64,000 nt of DNA from Clostridiales bacterium (lineage in GTDB: Bacteria > Bacillota > Clostridia > Oscillospirales > Oscillospiraceae), in the NCBI GenBank assembly GCA_020859945.1, contig JAJBVG010000050.1, forward strand, positions 1 through 64,000, read 5' to 3'. Under the pieces are notes generated by a model. It worked only from the letters and a program-made list of their open reading frames with translations, did no database searches and was not told the DNA's origin. Position 1 is the stretch's first letter; the number at the start of each line of letters is the position of its first letter. Below are positions 51,106 to 59,561 of this stretch, in pieces. The position numbers were made by a program, and so were the translations under genes.

Positions 51106-51135
51106 CGCGGGACGGCCTCTCCGTCCCGCGTTTTT
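51106..51135 (+). terminator. Terminator, second copy of the 26-base hairpin
   Basis: The 26-base sequence at 51105-51130 is identical to 50839-50864: a 10-bp stem with a 5-base CCTCT loop. Here it is followed by TTTTT (51131-51135) and more T-rich sequence, so it can terminate the DUF1538-PII transcript; the first copy has no T-run. Confidence 0.75.
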
Positions 51136-51160
51136 CGCCTTTTTTCGCGTTTTTGCAAAA

Positions 51161-51191
51161 TTCAGCAACTGACGGTGGAAATATTGCTGAA
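51161..51191. promoter_or_regulatory. Inverted repeat upstream of the Big_2 gene
   Basis: TTCAGCAA (51161-51168) and TTGCTGAA (51184-51191) form an 8-bp perfect inverted repeat with a 15-base spacing, just upstream of a weak promoter (-35-like TTTGTG at 51192, -10-like TATAAA at 51215). It could be an operator. Confidence 0.4.
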
Positions 51192-51257
51192 TTTGTGGTA
51201 TGCTATGCGTACGGTATAAAATTGTTGAATTGTGCGCTGAAAGGAGGGCCGTGACAC

Positions 51258-52382
51258 ATGGAAAAGAAAAGAATTGCCCTGATCCTTTTGCTGGCCGTCC
51301 TGTTGGCTGCGGTCGTTCTCTCTGCGTATTTGTACTGGCAGAGCGACTGGAAGGCCCCCACTTTGGTGGTTGTGGAGGAATACGAGGCAGACTACGGCGC
51401 GCCGGTCTATCTGTACCAGCTGGTGGAACAGGCGTCGGACCGCAGCGACTACACACTCTCTCTGTCCGGCAGCGGCCAAATCAACGAAGAGGAAAAGACC
51501 ATCACCTTTTCCAAGCCCGGCAGCTATCCGGTGGAAATCACCGCAGCCGATGTTCACGGCAACACCGCCACCGCCACCGTCACCGTCCGCGTAGTGGACC
51601 GGGTGGAACCGACGCTGGAGGCGGAGAACCTGACCGTCTATCTGGGAGAGGAAGCGGACTACCTCTCTGGCGTCACCGCCTCGGACGAGGTGGACGGCGA
51701 CCTGACGGACGAGGTGCGGGTCAACAGCACCAAGGTGGATTTGGAGACCCCTGGTCAGTACGAGGTCACTTACTCCGTGTCGGACAGCTCCGGCAACAGC
51801 GCCACCTGCACCGCCACCGTCACCGTGGCCCAGCAGCCCGCCCAGGAGATCGCCCTGAGCCGTACCGAGATGTCCCTGGCCGGCAACGAATACGAGCAGC
51901 TGGAGGCGGCCATCTCCCCCGCCGACTGGGAGGGAACCATCGTCTGGACCAGCAGCGACACCTCCGTGGCAACTGTGTCCGATGGGCTGGTGGTCTGGGC
52001 CGGTCAGGGGACCTGCACCATCACCGCCGCTGCGGACGATGTCTCCGCTGAATGTCAGGTGACCTGCACCGCTCCGGCGGCCACCTCCGTCTGGCTGAAC
52101 TGGCACACCCTGACCCTGTCGGAAAACGCCACCGCCACCCTGACCACGACCATTTACCCCTCCAATTGGTCCGGCGACATCACCTGGACCACCAGCGACG
52201 CTGCCGTCGCCACCGTGGACGCCAGCGGCAACGTGGCCTGGGTGGGAGTGGGCAGCTGCACCATCACCGTCACCGCCGGAGAGCAGAGCGATGTCTGCAC
52301 CGTCACCTGCAAATCTTCCACCACAACCACAACCACCACCATCATAGATGATTGGCTGGGCGGGCTGCTGGGAGGCAATTAG
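51258..52382 (+). CDS. Surface protein with Ig-like and two Big_2 domains
   Basis: 374-residue exported protein: signal-anchor helix (about 5-25), an Ig-like region (about 35-115), a DUF5011-type domain (about 118-195, with DEVDGDLTDEV and YEVTYSVSDSSGN), and two Big_2 repeats (about 200-275 and 283-355), each with a W(T)SSD/TTSD and (V/A)ATV pattern. It ends in a run of eight Thr and a short hydrophobic tail (IIDDWLGGLLGG). There is no LPxTG sorting signal, so it is probably anchored by its N-terminal helix. GAAAGGAGG precedes ATG. Confidence 0.82.
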   Translation: MEKKRIALILLLAVLLAAVVLSAYLYWQSDWKAPTLVVVEEYEADYGAPVYLYQLVEQASDRSDYTLSLSGSGQINEEEKTITFSKPGSYPVEITAADVHGNTATATVTVRVVDRVEPTLEAENLTVYLGEEADYLSGVTASDEVDGDLTDEVRVNSTKVDLETPGQYEVTYSVSDSSGNSATCTATVTVAQQPAQEIALSRTEMSLAGNEYEQLEAAISPADWEGTIVWTSSDTSVATVSDGLVVWAGQGTCTITAAADDVSAECQVTCTAPAATSVWLNWHTLTLSENATATLTTTIYPSNWSGDITWTTSDAAVATVDASGNVAWVGVGSCTITVTAGEQSDVCTVTCKSSTTTTTTTIIDDWLGGLLGGN

Positions 52383-52610
52383 CTGTCAGCTTTTCGCTAT
52401 TAGTTTGGCTGTGCTTGGTTTTTCTCTGTTCTTTTATTCTTTCGCAGCGCCAAACAAACGGCTTCACAAGTTATCCATTCTCACCTTTTCGCTTACGATA
52501 TTTTACAATGGCTATTTTCGTTATTCGCTCTTAGTATTTCCTTTTTAGCTCTACGTTTTCCGCTTGCAGCGCCTGACTAACAGCTAACGGCTAATAGCTA
52601 ACAGCTAAAA
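52378..52610. repeat. TAGC-family arms flanking an A+T-rich non-coding stretch
   Basis: A left arm (about 52378-52408, AATTAGCTG... units) and a right arm (about 52576-52610, AACAGCTAACGGCTAATAGC-type units) face each other across about 170 A+T-rich bases with no supported gene. The right arm ends 3-8 bases before the cca SD. Same unit family as 41991-42066. Confidence 0.55.
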
Positions 52611-52624
52611 CAAAGGGGGTTCCC

Positions 52625-53995
52625 ATGTCCATACCGCTGCCGGAAAACGTAATCTCTATCATTGACCGTCTGGGCGCCGCCGGGTATGAGGCGTACGCCG
52701 TGGGGGGCTGTGTACGGGACGCCCTGCTGGGCCGGACGCCGGAGGACTGGGACATCTGCACCTCTGCCCTGCCCCAGCAGGTTATGGCGTGTTTCCCCCG
52801 GTGCAAGATCCATACGGTGGGCCTGAAACACGGCACCGTCCTGTTGATGCTGGATGGCCGGGGATATGAGATCACCACCTACCGGACGGACGGCCCTTAC
52901 CACGACCACCGCCACCCGGACGGGGTGCAGTTCGTCCGCAGCCTGGAGGAGGACTTGGCCCGGCGGGACTTCACCATCAACGCCATGGCTTACCACCCGG
53001 TCCGTGGGTTGGCAGACCCCTTCGGCGGTCAAGCGGACCTGGCGGCGGGGGTGGTCCACTGCGTGGGGGAACCAGCGCGCCGATTCCAGGAGGACGGTCT
53101 GCGCATCCTGCGGGGGCTGCGCTTCGCCAGCCGATACGGGTTTCAAATCGAGCCGCAGACCGGCGCAGCCATTCGCCAACAGGCGGAACTGCTGCAATTC
53201 GTCTCCGGGGAGCGGATTTTTACGGAGTTAAAGGGCTTTCTCGCCGGGAAAGGGGCGGGTCAGCTGCTGCTGGACTACCGGGAACCCTTTGGGGCGGTCA
53301 TGCCGGAGCTGGTACCCATGTTCGACCACCCCCAACACAACCCGCACCACTGCTATGACGTTTGGGGCCACACCTGCCATGCGGTGGGTCAGGTGGCGGG
53401 CGACCCGCTGTTGGGTCTGACCATGCTGCTCCACGACGCGGGGAAACCCCGCTGTTTCAGCCGGGACGAGAACGGCGTGGGCCACTTCCACGGCCACCCG
53501 GCAGAAAGTGTCAAAATCGCCTCGGACATCCTGGCCCGGTTCCACTGCGACAACCGGAGCCGGGACACCATTTTGACCCTTATCGCCTGGCACGACCGGG
53601 TGCGGGTTTTTACCCGGCGGTCTGTCCGTCGGATGCTGGCCAGCCTTGGGGAGGAAAACGCCCGGCTGCTGTTCCGGGTGATGTACGCCGACGCTATGGC
53701 CCAAAGCCCCGCCACCCTGCCCCAGAAGCTGGATGGTCTGGCGGAGGGCGAACGTATTTTGGAGGAGCTGCTGGCGGAGGACGCCTGTTTCACCCTCAAG
53801 GACCTGGCTGTGTCGGGCAAAGACCTGCTGGCCCTGGGCTACCCTGCCGGGCCGGAGCTGGGGGCGGCGCTGAACGCCCTGCTGGACGCGGTGGTGGAAG
53901 AACGCCTCCCCAACCAGCGGCAGGCGCTGCTGGACGCCCTGCCCTCGTTGGAACAGGGCGGGCAATCGCACCGCAACCGGAACAAAGGACAGTAA
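52625..53995 (+). CDS. cca: CCA tRNA nucleotidyltransferase
   Basis: Adds or repairs the 3' CCA end of tRNAs. 456 residues: class II nucleotidyltransferase head with GGCVRDALLGRTPEDWD (about 27-43), the RRDFTINAMAY motif (about 115), and a C-terminal HD phosphohydrolase-type domain (LLHDAGKPRCF about 271, HDRVRVFTRRSVRRML), giving the longer HD-bearing form. AAAGGGGG precedes ATG. Confidence 0.95.
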   Translation: MSIPLPENVISIIDRLGAAGYEAYAVGGCVRDALLGRTPEDWDICTSALPQQVMACFPRCKIHTVGLKHGTVLLMLDGRGYEITTYRTDGPYHDHRHPDGVQFVRSLEEDLARRDFTINAMAYHPVRGLADPFGGQADLAAGVVHCVGEPARRFQEDGLRILRGLRFASRYGFQIEPQTGAAIRQQAELLQFVSGERIFTELKGFLAGKGAGQLLLDYREPFGAVMPELVPMFDHPQHNPHHCYDVWGHTCHAVGQVAGDPLLGLTMLLHDAGKPRCFSRDENGVGHFHGHPAESVKIASDILARFHCDNRSRDTILTLIAWHDRVRVFTRRSVRRMLASLGEENARLLFRVMYADAMAQSPATLPQKLDGLAEGERILEELLAEDACFTLKDLAVSGKDLLALGYPAGPELGAALNALLDAVVEERLPNQRQALLDALPSLEQGGQSHRNRNKGQ

Positions 53996-54160
53996 AACAG
54001 GCCAAATGTCGCCCTTTTGGAAAAGTCTCATAAATTTCGGAGAAAAAAACGTGCAAATTTTCCTGGACATACAATATATTTCAATGAAATTGGGCACATT
54101 ACCAGTTATATTTGCATTTTACCAAACAAAAAAGAGGAAAATTGCCGATTCACCTGCCAC

Positions 54161-54189
54161 TTGCCAGAAAAACCTTCCTGCGGTAAAAT
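54161..54189 (+). promoter_or_regulatory. Promoter of pfkA
   Basis: Plus strand: -35 TTGCCA (54161-54166), 17-bp spacer, -10 TAAAAT (54184-54189). The rest of the 262-base gap after cca is A+T-rich and shows no other feature. Confidence 0.6.
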
Positions 54190-54257
54190 AAACGAGTAGG
54201 CGTGGGGAGCGCTCTCCGCGCAAAACCGTCATTCTAAGGAAGAAGCGAGGTAATCTT

Positions 54258-55301
54258 ATGGCAGCAGAAGTCAAAAACGCAGTCAGACGCATCGGCGTGC
54301 TGACCTCCGGCGGCGACGCCCCTGGTATGAACGCGGCAGTCCGCGCGGTGGTTCGCGCCGCCATTTACCGCGGCATCGACGTGGTGGGCATCCGCCGGGG
54401 CTGGAGCGGCCTCATCAACGGCGACGTGTTCCACATGACCACGTCCGATGTGGCCCATATCATCAACCGGGGCGGCACCATCCTTTACACCGCCCGCAGC
54501 GACGAGTTCCGCACGGTGGAAGGGCGCAAAATGGCCTATCGCACCTGCAAGCTGCTGGGGTTGGACGGCATCGTCGCCATCGGCGGCGACGGCACCTTCG
54601 CCGGTGCGCTGGCCCTGGCCCGGGAGCATCCCATCTCTGTGGTGGGCATCCCCGGCACCATCGACAACGACATCGGGTGCAGCCACTATTGCATCGGCTA
54701 CGACACCGCCGCCAACACCGCCATCGAGTGCATCGACAAAATCCGCGACACCATGCAGTCCCACGAGCGCTGCTCCGTCATCGAGGTCATGGGCCATCGG
54801 GCGGGCAATCTGGCCCTGTATGTGGGCATCGCTACCGGCGCCACCGCCGTTCTGGTCCCCGAAGAGCCTTGGGACTTTGAAGATGATGTGGCAGAGAAGA
54901 TCCGCGCCGCTCGTCTGGCAGGCCGCACCAACTTCATGGTGGTGGTGGCCGAGGGCGCAAAGCGCAAGGCCGACGGCAGCCTGGACAACGAGATCGTAGG
55001 CGGCGGCAGCGCCGGTCAGCAGGTAGCCGACATGATCCGCAGCGAGCTGGGTCTGGACCCCCGCGTCACCGTGCTGGGCCACATTCAGCGGGGCGGCGCG
55101 CCCTCCGCTCGTGACCGTGTCACCGCCACCCGTATGGGCTACTTCGCGGTGGAGGCTCTGGCCAACGGCAAGACCAACCGGGTCATCGTCCACCAGCACG
55201 GCGGCATCACCGACATCGACATGGAAGAGGGCCTGAAGATGCAGAACACCCTCAACGAGGACGAAAAGACCGTGTTGAAGGCCATGACCGGCGCGGTGTA
55301 A
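54258..55301 (+). CDS. pfkA: ATP-dependent 6-phosphofructokinase
   Basis: Phosphorylates fructose 6-phosphate to the 1,6-bisphosphate in glycolysis. GGDGT (about 111-115) and PGTIDNDI indicate an ATP rather than a pyrophosphate donor (which would show GGDDT and PKTIDND). The substrate segment MGHRAGNLA and the C-terminal HIQRGGAPSARDR are typical. Length 347 is slightly longer than the B. subtilis form. GAGGT precedes ATG. Confidence 0.96.
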   Translation: MAAEVKNAVRRIGVLTSGGDAPGMNAAVRAVVRAAIYRGIDVVGIRRGWSGLINGDVFHMTTSDVAHIINRGGTILYTARSDEFRTVEGRKMAYRTCKLLGLDGIVAIGGDGTFAGALALAREHPISVVGIPGTIDNDIGCSHYCIGYDTAANTAIECIDKIRDTMQSHERCSVIEVMGHRAGNLALYVGIATGATAVLVPEEPWDFEDDVAEKIRAARLAGRTNFMVVVAEGAKRKADGSLDNEIVGGGSAGQQVADMIRSELGLDPRVTVLGHIQRGGAPSARDRVTATRMGYFAVEALANGKTNRVIVHQHGGITDIDMEEGLKMQNTLNEDEKTVLKAMTGAV

Positions 55302-55342
55302 ATCGTTCCCATTCTTTTTCAGTTCACTTTTATATGAAACAG

Positions 55343-55372
55343 CCCCGCCGGGTTTCCGGCGGGGTTCTGTTT
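55343..55372. terminator. Terminator between pfkA and the nitrilase gene
   Basis: Perfect 9-bp GC stem (55343-55351 with 55356-55364) with a GTTT loop, followed on the plus strand by TTCTGTTTT. It lies between convergent genes and can serve both. Confidence 0.75.
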
Positions 55373-55396
55373 TCTATCTGCTTTGCAGTTGTAAAC

Positions 55397-56191
55397 TTAC
55401 AGCGGTCTCCGGGCGGAGCGGACCGGCAACTGCCGCCGCACCTCGTCCACCAGGTTCAGGTCCAGCGTGACATCCACCGCACCCGGCTCCGTCCCCGCCT
55501 GGGCCACCACGTCCCCCCAGGGGTCGCAGACGATGGAGTGGCCGTAGGAGACGTAATCGGCGCTGAGATTTTGGGCGGGAGCGGCCCCCAGGGTATAGAG
55601 CTGGTTGTCCACCGCCCGGCTGCGGAACAGCAGCTCCCAGTGGCGGGGCCCGGTGGTCCGGTTGAAGGCGGCGGGGACGAACATCGCCTTTGCCCCCAGG
55701 TCCGCCGTGCGCTCGAAGAGGGTGGGGAACCGCAGGTCGAAGCAGACCGCCAGCCCAAAGACGCCGAACTCCGTCCCGAACACGGCGGGGGCTTCGCCGG
55801 GGGAAAGGGTCTCCGACTCCATAAAGTGCTGTCCCCCGTCGATGTGGATGTCAAAGAGGTGCATCTTCCGGTAGCGGGCCGCCTGCCGCCCCTGCCGGTC
55901 AAAGACGAAGCAGGTGTTGTAAATGCGCTCCCCTTCCCGCTCCGGGAAGGTCCCCCCGACCAGCCAGATTTGATTTTCCCGGGCCATGGCGGAAAGGGCC
56001 TGCCAGATGGGGCCGCCCGCCTCCTCCGCATAAACGGGGAACGTTTGGGTGTCGTAGGGACAGCAGAACATCTCCGGCAGCACCGCCAGGTCCGCGCCCC
56101 GCCCTTTGGCCGCGGCCACCGCCTGTGCCGCGGCGGTCAGGTCCTGGGCCTTCTCCCCTGTCACAAGCTGTTGCAGCAGACTGACTTGCAT
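55397..56191 (-). CDS. Carbon-nitrogen hydrolase (omega-amidase/NIT2-like)
   Basis: 264-residue nitrilase-superfamily amidase. The Glu-Lys-Cys triad is visible: LPEMF (Glu about 40), RYRKMHLFDI (Lys about 108) and LAVCFDLRFP (Cys about 148). The DLRFP context suits omega-amidase (alpha-ketoglutaramate) or related dicarboxylate amidases. ATG at 56191 has GGAGGTG 6 bases upstream; the longer frame crosses a repeat and is rejected. Confidence 0.92.
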   Translation of the reverse strand: MQVSLLQQLVTGEKAQDLTAAAQAVAAAKGRGADLAVLPEMFCCPYDTQTFPVYAEEAGGPIWQALSAMARENQIWLVGGTFPEREGERIYNTCFVFDRQGRQAARYRKMHLFDIHIDGGQHFMESETLSPGEAPAVFGTEFGVFGLAVCFDLRFPTLFERTADLGAKAMFVPAAFNRTTGPRHWELLFRSRAVDNQLYTLGAAPAQNLSADYVSYGHSIVCDPWGDVVAQAGTEPGAVDVTLDLNLVDEVRRQLPVRSARRPL

Positions 56192-56205
56192 AAAAGCACC
56201 TCCAA

Positions 56206-56304
56206 TATAATTTGCAATTTGCGCAGCATTTCCAGCGAAAAAAGCGCTTATGAAAGGCAAAAGCAAGGTACAATTGCTCATAGCTCATTGCACATTGCTA
56301 ATTG
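56206..56304. repeat. ATTGC-family inverted-repeat element upstream of the HAD gene
   Basis: Left arm of AATTTGC units (about 56206-56224) and right arm of ATTGC units (56271-56304) around about 45 bases. Lies in the divergent gap between the nitrilase and HAD genes; the right arm supplies the TTGCTA -35 box of the HAD promoter. Confidence 0.55.
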
Positions 56305-56323
56305 AAGCCAAATCTGTTATACT
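56295..56323 (+). promoter_or_regulatory. Promoter of the HAD hydrolase gene
   Basis: Plus strand: -35 TTGCTA (56295-56300, inside the repeat arm), 17-bp spacer, -10 TATACT (56318-56323). Confidence 0.65.
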
Positions 56324-56363
56324 GACCTCAGACCACCAAAGACCATCCTAGGAGGGATATCCC

Positions 56364-57248
56364 ATGGCAGTCCAGTTCCAGCGAAAATACAAAGAGGATC
56401 GGCCTGTGCTGGCCATTTGCTACGACTTCGACAAGACCCTCTCCCCTGACGATATGCAGGCCCAGGGGTACATCCAGTCCGTGGGGTACGATGTGGACGC
56501 TTTCTGGGCGGAGTCGTCCGCAATGGCCCGGGCCAACGGCATGGACAGCAACCTGGCCTATATGTACAAAATGGTGCGGGAGGCTGAGGGCCGCTTCCTG
56601 TTCAACCGGGAGACCCTGGCTGAATACGGCTCCAAGGTGGCCCTGTTCCCCGGCGTGGAGGGCTGGTTCCAGCGCATCCGGGCCTATGGCCGGGAGCAGG
56701 GGGTCATCGTGGAGCATTACATCCTCTCCTCCGGCCTGAAAGAGATGATAGAGGGCACGAAAATGGCAAAGGAGGGCGCGTTCGAGCAAATCTACGCCAG
56801 CTGCTTTTTCTACGACGAGAACGGTATCGCCCAGTGGCCCGCCCAGGCCATCAACTACACCAGCAAGACCCAGTTCCTGTTCCGCATTGAGAAAGGGGTG
56901 CTGGACGTCAACGACCCCGGCGTCAACGACTTTTTCCCGCCGGACCAGAAGCGGGTCCCCTTCCGCAACATGGTCTACATCGGGGACAGCGACACAGACA
57001 TCCCCTGCATGAAGCTGGTGAACACCTACGGCGGCCACTCCATCGGCGTCTACGACCCCGCCACCAACGACCGGGCCAAGGTCCATCGGATGCTCTGCGA
57101 CGACCGGGTGCGCTACATCGCCCCCGCCGACTACTCCGAAGGCTCCGAGCTGGACCAACTGCTGCGGGCCATCATCGCCAAGACCGCCGCCTATGAGCGG
57201 CTGGAGGAAAAGCACGTCAGGGATTGCGCCGAGGCAAAAAATTCATAA
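56364..57248 (+). CDS. HAD-superfamily hydrolase, unknown substrate
   Basis: 294-residue phosphatase-like protein with HAD motif I DFDKTLSPD (about 21-29), motif II SSG (about 128), and motif IV GDSDTDIPCMK (about 212). Cap domain between motifs I and II. It does not match a named phosphatase in detail. AGGAGG precedes ATG. Cytoplasmic. Confidence 0.85.
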   Translation: MAVQFQRKYKEDRPVLAICYDFDKTLSPDDMQAQGYIQSVGYDVDAFWAESSAMARANGMDSNLAYMYKMVREAEGRFLFNRETLAEYGSKVALFPGVEGWFQRIRAYGREQGVIVEHYILSSGLKEMIEGTKMAKEGAFEQIYASCFFYDENGIAQWPAQAINYTSKTQFLFRIEKGVLDVNDPGVNDFFPPDQKRVPFRNMVYIGDSDTDIPCMKLVNTYGGHSIGVYDPATNDRAKVHRMLCDDRVRYIAPADYSEGSELDQLLRAIIAKTAAYERLEEKHVRDCAEAKNS

Positions 57249-57288
57249 ACATGGCCATTTTCGTTTTATTTTGTGAATATTCCATCTG

Positions 57289-57411
57289 TGTAAAGTGAAA
57301 ATGCTTGTCGTAAAAATCCCGCAGTCACCGGTTTTCGGCGGCACTACTCTCCTCCCTTCAAAAGGGGCAAATGAGGCTGTCAGCCGAGCTTTTACTCTGT
57401 AAAGTGAAAAT
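57289..57411. repeat. Interval bounded by 14-bp direct repeats
   Basis: The same 14 bases, TGTAAAGTGAAAAT, occur at 57289-57302 and 57398-57411 and bound about 95 bases with short palindromic parts. It sits in the convergent gap between the HAD and chromate transporter genes, with no gene. It resembles a small inserted element with flanking duplications, but the family is not identified. Confidence 0.45.
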
Positions 57412-57429
57412 CCTTTGCGCCGTGAATCG

Positions 57430-58884
57430 TCATAGCAGCGACATCCCCAGCCCCACAGCCAGGGACAGCACACCGGAGAGGGCCAGCAGCGTGATTTTTT
57501 TCAGGTGGAACCGGCTGAACAGGTATTGGTCCAGGGCGAAGATGGCGATGGACACCACCCCGCCCATCAGCGGCGGCCAGTTGTAGTCCACCCCGATGGA
57601 GAGGTTTTCGTAGAACATGGAGAGGGCCACGCTGAGCAGCAGCCCCACGATGATGGGCCGTATCCACCGGCGCAGCAGGTCAAAGAAGCTGATGCGCTCA
57701 AAGGTGCTGTATAAGTGGAACACCGCGATGAAGGTCAGGCCCGACGACGTGATGGAGCAGGCCAGGCCGGTCAGCGCCACCATCCAGCCCCCCAGCACGG
57801 TGCCGGTGATGTGGTAGCCCACATAGTACCCGATGCCGCTGAGGGTCTTGCACAGGATGGAGCCGGGCAGGGCGTTGACAATGGGGACCAGCTGGTTGTA
57901 AAATTCAGAGCTGGAGATCATGCCGTCCGCCACGAAGATGCCGTCCGCCACCGCCAGATAAGCGTCGCCCCCGCCGAAGGAGATGACCGCCGACAGCAGC
58001 GCCTTGGGGATGAACAGCGGCGCGTCCTGGGCGAACACCAGCGCCGGGATGGACAGCACGATAAGAAACAGCAGCCACGCTCCCACGTCCTTCACCAGGG
58101 GCTTTGCGTCCAGGGTCACGTCCTGGTTGCGGTTGCGCCCGTCCCGGTAGTAACAGACCATGCTGAACACGCTCAGCAGCACCATGACCGTCTTGATGAG
58201 GTTCAATGAGCCGTTGAAGCTGATGAATTTCCAGTTGCTGATGCGCAGAATATAGAGGACGGAGACCACCACGGCGATGGGCCACCGCCGCCTGCTGGTC
58301 CAGTGGCCTCCCACATAAAAAATCAGGAAAAACGCGATAGCCAGCACGTTGATGGTGGAGAGCTGGAACAGCGGGGAGCCGTCCAAGCCCAGAATTTTGT
58401 AAAAATTCTTCGCGCCGGTCAGCAGAAAGACCAGGGCGATGATGAGGTAAACCCCCCATGCAGGCAGGTCCTGCACGCTCTCCTTGACGGTGCTGCGAAT
58501 ATAAATGCCCAGCAGAAAGACGATGTAGGCGGAGATGCCGATGGAGACGTAGACCAGCCAGGTCAGCATGGCCCCGCTGATTTGCGTCAGCAGGGACACC
58601 AGCGCCACCGTCAGCAGCGCGCCGGGCAGCGCCATGGCCGTGGCGGAGAGCACCATGCCCCGGGTCCCGGCCACCTGACGGCCTACGCCGGTGGCGATCT
58701 CCACCGGCAGCGCGCCGGGGGTGATGCTGGCTACCACCACGTCCTTGTTAAATTCGTCGCTGGTGACTTCGATGTCGGAGTCCTTCAACTCTTCCTCGAT
58801 GACCGGGATGAGGGCGGTGCCGCCGCCGTATCCCCAAAAGCCAATGCTTAACATTCCCTTGACAAGGGACCATATCTTACCCAT
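57430..58884 (-). CDS. chrA: Chromate transporter, two-domain ChrA
   Basis: Membrane protein (484 residues, about 12 helices) of the CHR family exporting chromate or, more likely in anaerobes, moving another oxyanion. It is the long form: an N-terminal CHR half with FWGYGGGTALIPVIEEE (about 15-31) and a C-terminal half with VISFGGGDAYLAVADG (about 305-320). ATG at 58884 has GGGAGG 9 bases upstream. Promoter at 58963-58991. Confidence 0.88.
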   Translation of the reverse strand: MGKIWSLVKGMLSIGFWGYGGGTALIPVIEEELKDSDIEVTSDEFNKDVVVASITPGALPVEIATGVGRQVAGTRGMVLSATAMALPGALLTVALVSLLTQISGAMLTWLVYVSIGISAYIVFLLGIYIRSTVKESVQDLPAWGVYLIIALVFLLTGAKNFYKILGLDGSPLFQLSTINVLAIAFFLIFYVGGHWTSRRRWPIAVVVSVLYILRISNWKFISFNGSLNLIKTVMVLLSVFSMVCYYRDGRNRNQDVTLDAKPLVKDVGAWLLFLIVLSIPALVFAQDAPLFIPKALLSAVISFGGGDAYLAVADGIFVADGMISSSEFYNQLVPIVNALPGSILCKTLSGIGYYVGYHITGTVLGGWMVALTGLACSITSSGLTFIAVFHLYSTFERISFFDLLRRWIRPIIVGLLLSVALSMFYENLSIGVDYNWPPLMGGVVSIAIFALDQYLFSRFHLKKITLLALSGVLSLAVGLGMSLL

Positions 58885-58962
58885 GCTGCGTTCCTCCCGT
58901 TCCGCGCCGCCGCGCTTGGAAACGATTCTCAAAGTCTGCTTTCATCCATAATAAACAGCAAT

Positions 58963-58991
58963 ATTATAGCGACTTGTTGCGGACGCCGCAA
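58963..58991 (-). promoter_or_regulatory. Promoter of chrA
   Basis: Minus strand: -35 TTGCGG (58986-58991), 17-bp spacer, -10 TATAAT (58963-58968). Its -35 box is one arm of a TTGCGG-ACG-CCGCAA palindrome (58977-58991). Confidence 0.65.
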
Positions 58992-59051
58992 TGGAGGAAT
59001 TGCAAAATATTTATGAATTGTTTGACTTCATTTCAGACAGGAGAGAACACC

Positions 59052-59561
59052 ATGCCCAAAAATATCGTTCTGGTGGGGATGCCCGCCTCCGGCAAAAGTA
59101 CCATCGGCGTCATTCTCGCCAAGGAGCTGAAATACCGCTTTACCGACACCGACCTGGTCCTCCAGGAGGCCACAGACCAGACCCTGGTGGAAATCATCGC
59201 CCAGCGGGGGCTGGAGGGGTTCCTCCAGTTGGAAAACGACACCGTGGCCGCGCTGGAGGTCCGCCGCTCGGTCATCGCCACCGGCGGCAGCGTCATCTAT
59301 GGCCGGGAGGCCATGGAGCATTTGAAGGCCAACGGTATCATCGTCTATATCCGGCACCGGTACGAGGTCATCCAGTCCCGGCTGACCAACATCACCACCC
59401 GGGGCGTGGCCATGCGGGAGGGCGAAACCCTCTACGACCTGTTCCGGGAGCGGACGCCCCTTTACGAGCGGTACGCCGATGTGACGCTGGAGGCCGACGG
59501 CCTGACCACCGAACAGGCGGTACAGGAGATCATTCGACTGGTGAAGGGTTTTACCGCTTAA
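59052..59561 (+). CDS. aroK: Shikimate kinase
   Basis: Phosphorylates shikimate at the 3-position in aromatic amino acid synthesis. 169 residues: P-loop GMPASGKST (9-17), substrate loop FTDTDLVLQEATDQTLVEII (acidic DTD), ATGGS-type VIATGGSVIY (about 80) and LID region with ERTPLYERYAD. ATG at 59052 has AGGAGAG upstream; the open frame before it lacks support. No other aro gene is adjacent. Confidence 0.93.
   Translation: MPKNIVLVGMPASGKSTIGVILAKELKYRFTDTDLVLQEATDQTLVEIIAQRGLEGFLQLENDTVAALEVRRSVIATGGSVIYGREAMEHLKANGIIVYIRHRYEVIQSRLTNITTRGVAMREGETLYDLFRERTPLYERYADVTLEADGLTTEQAVQEIIRLVKGFTA

Noticed and set aside
54006..54199. Small plus-strand reading frames in the cca-pfkA gap.
   Set aside because: No ribosome binding site, no domain, and overlapping frames in A+T-rich DNA; treated as chance.
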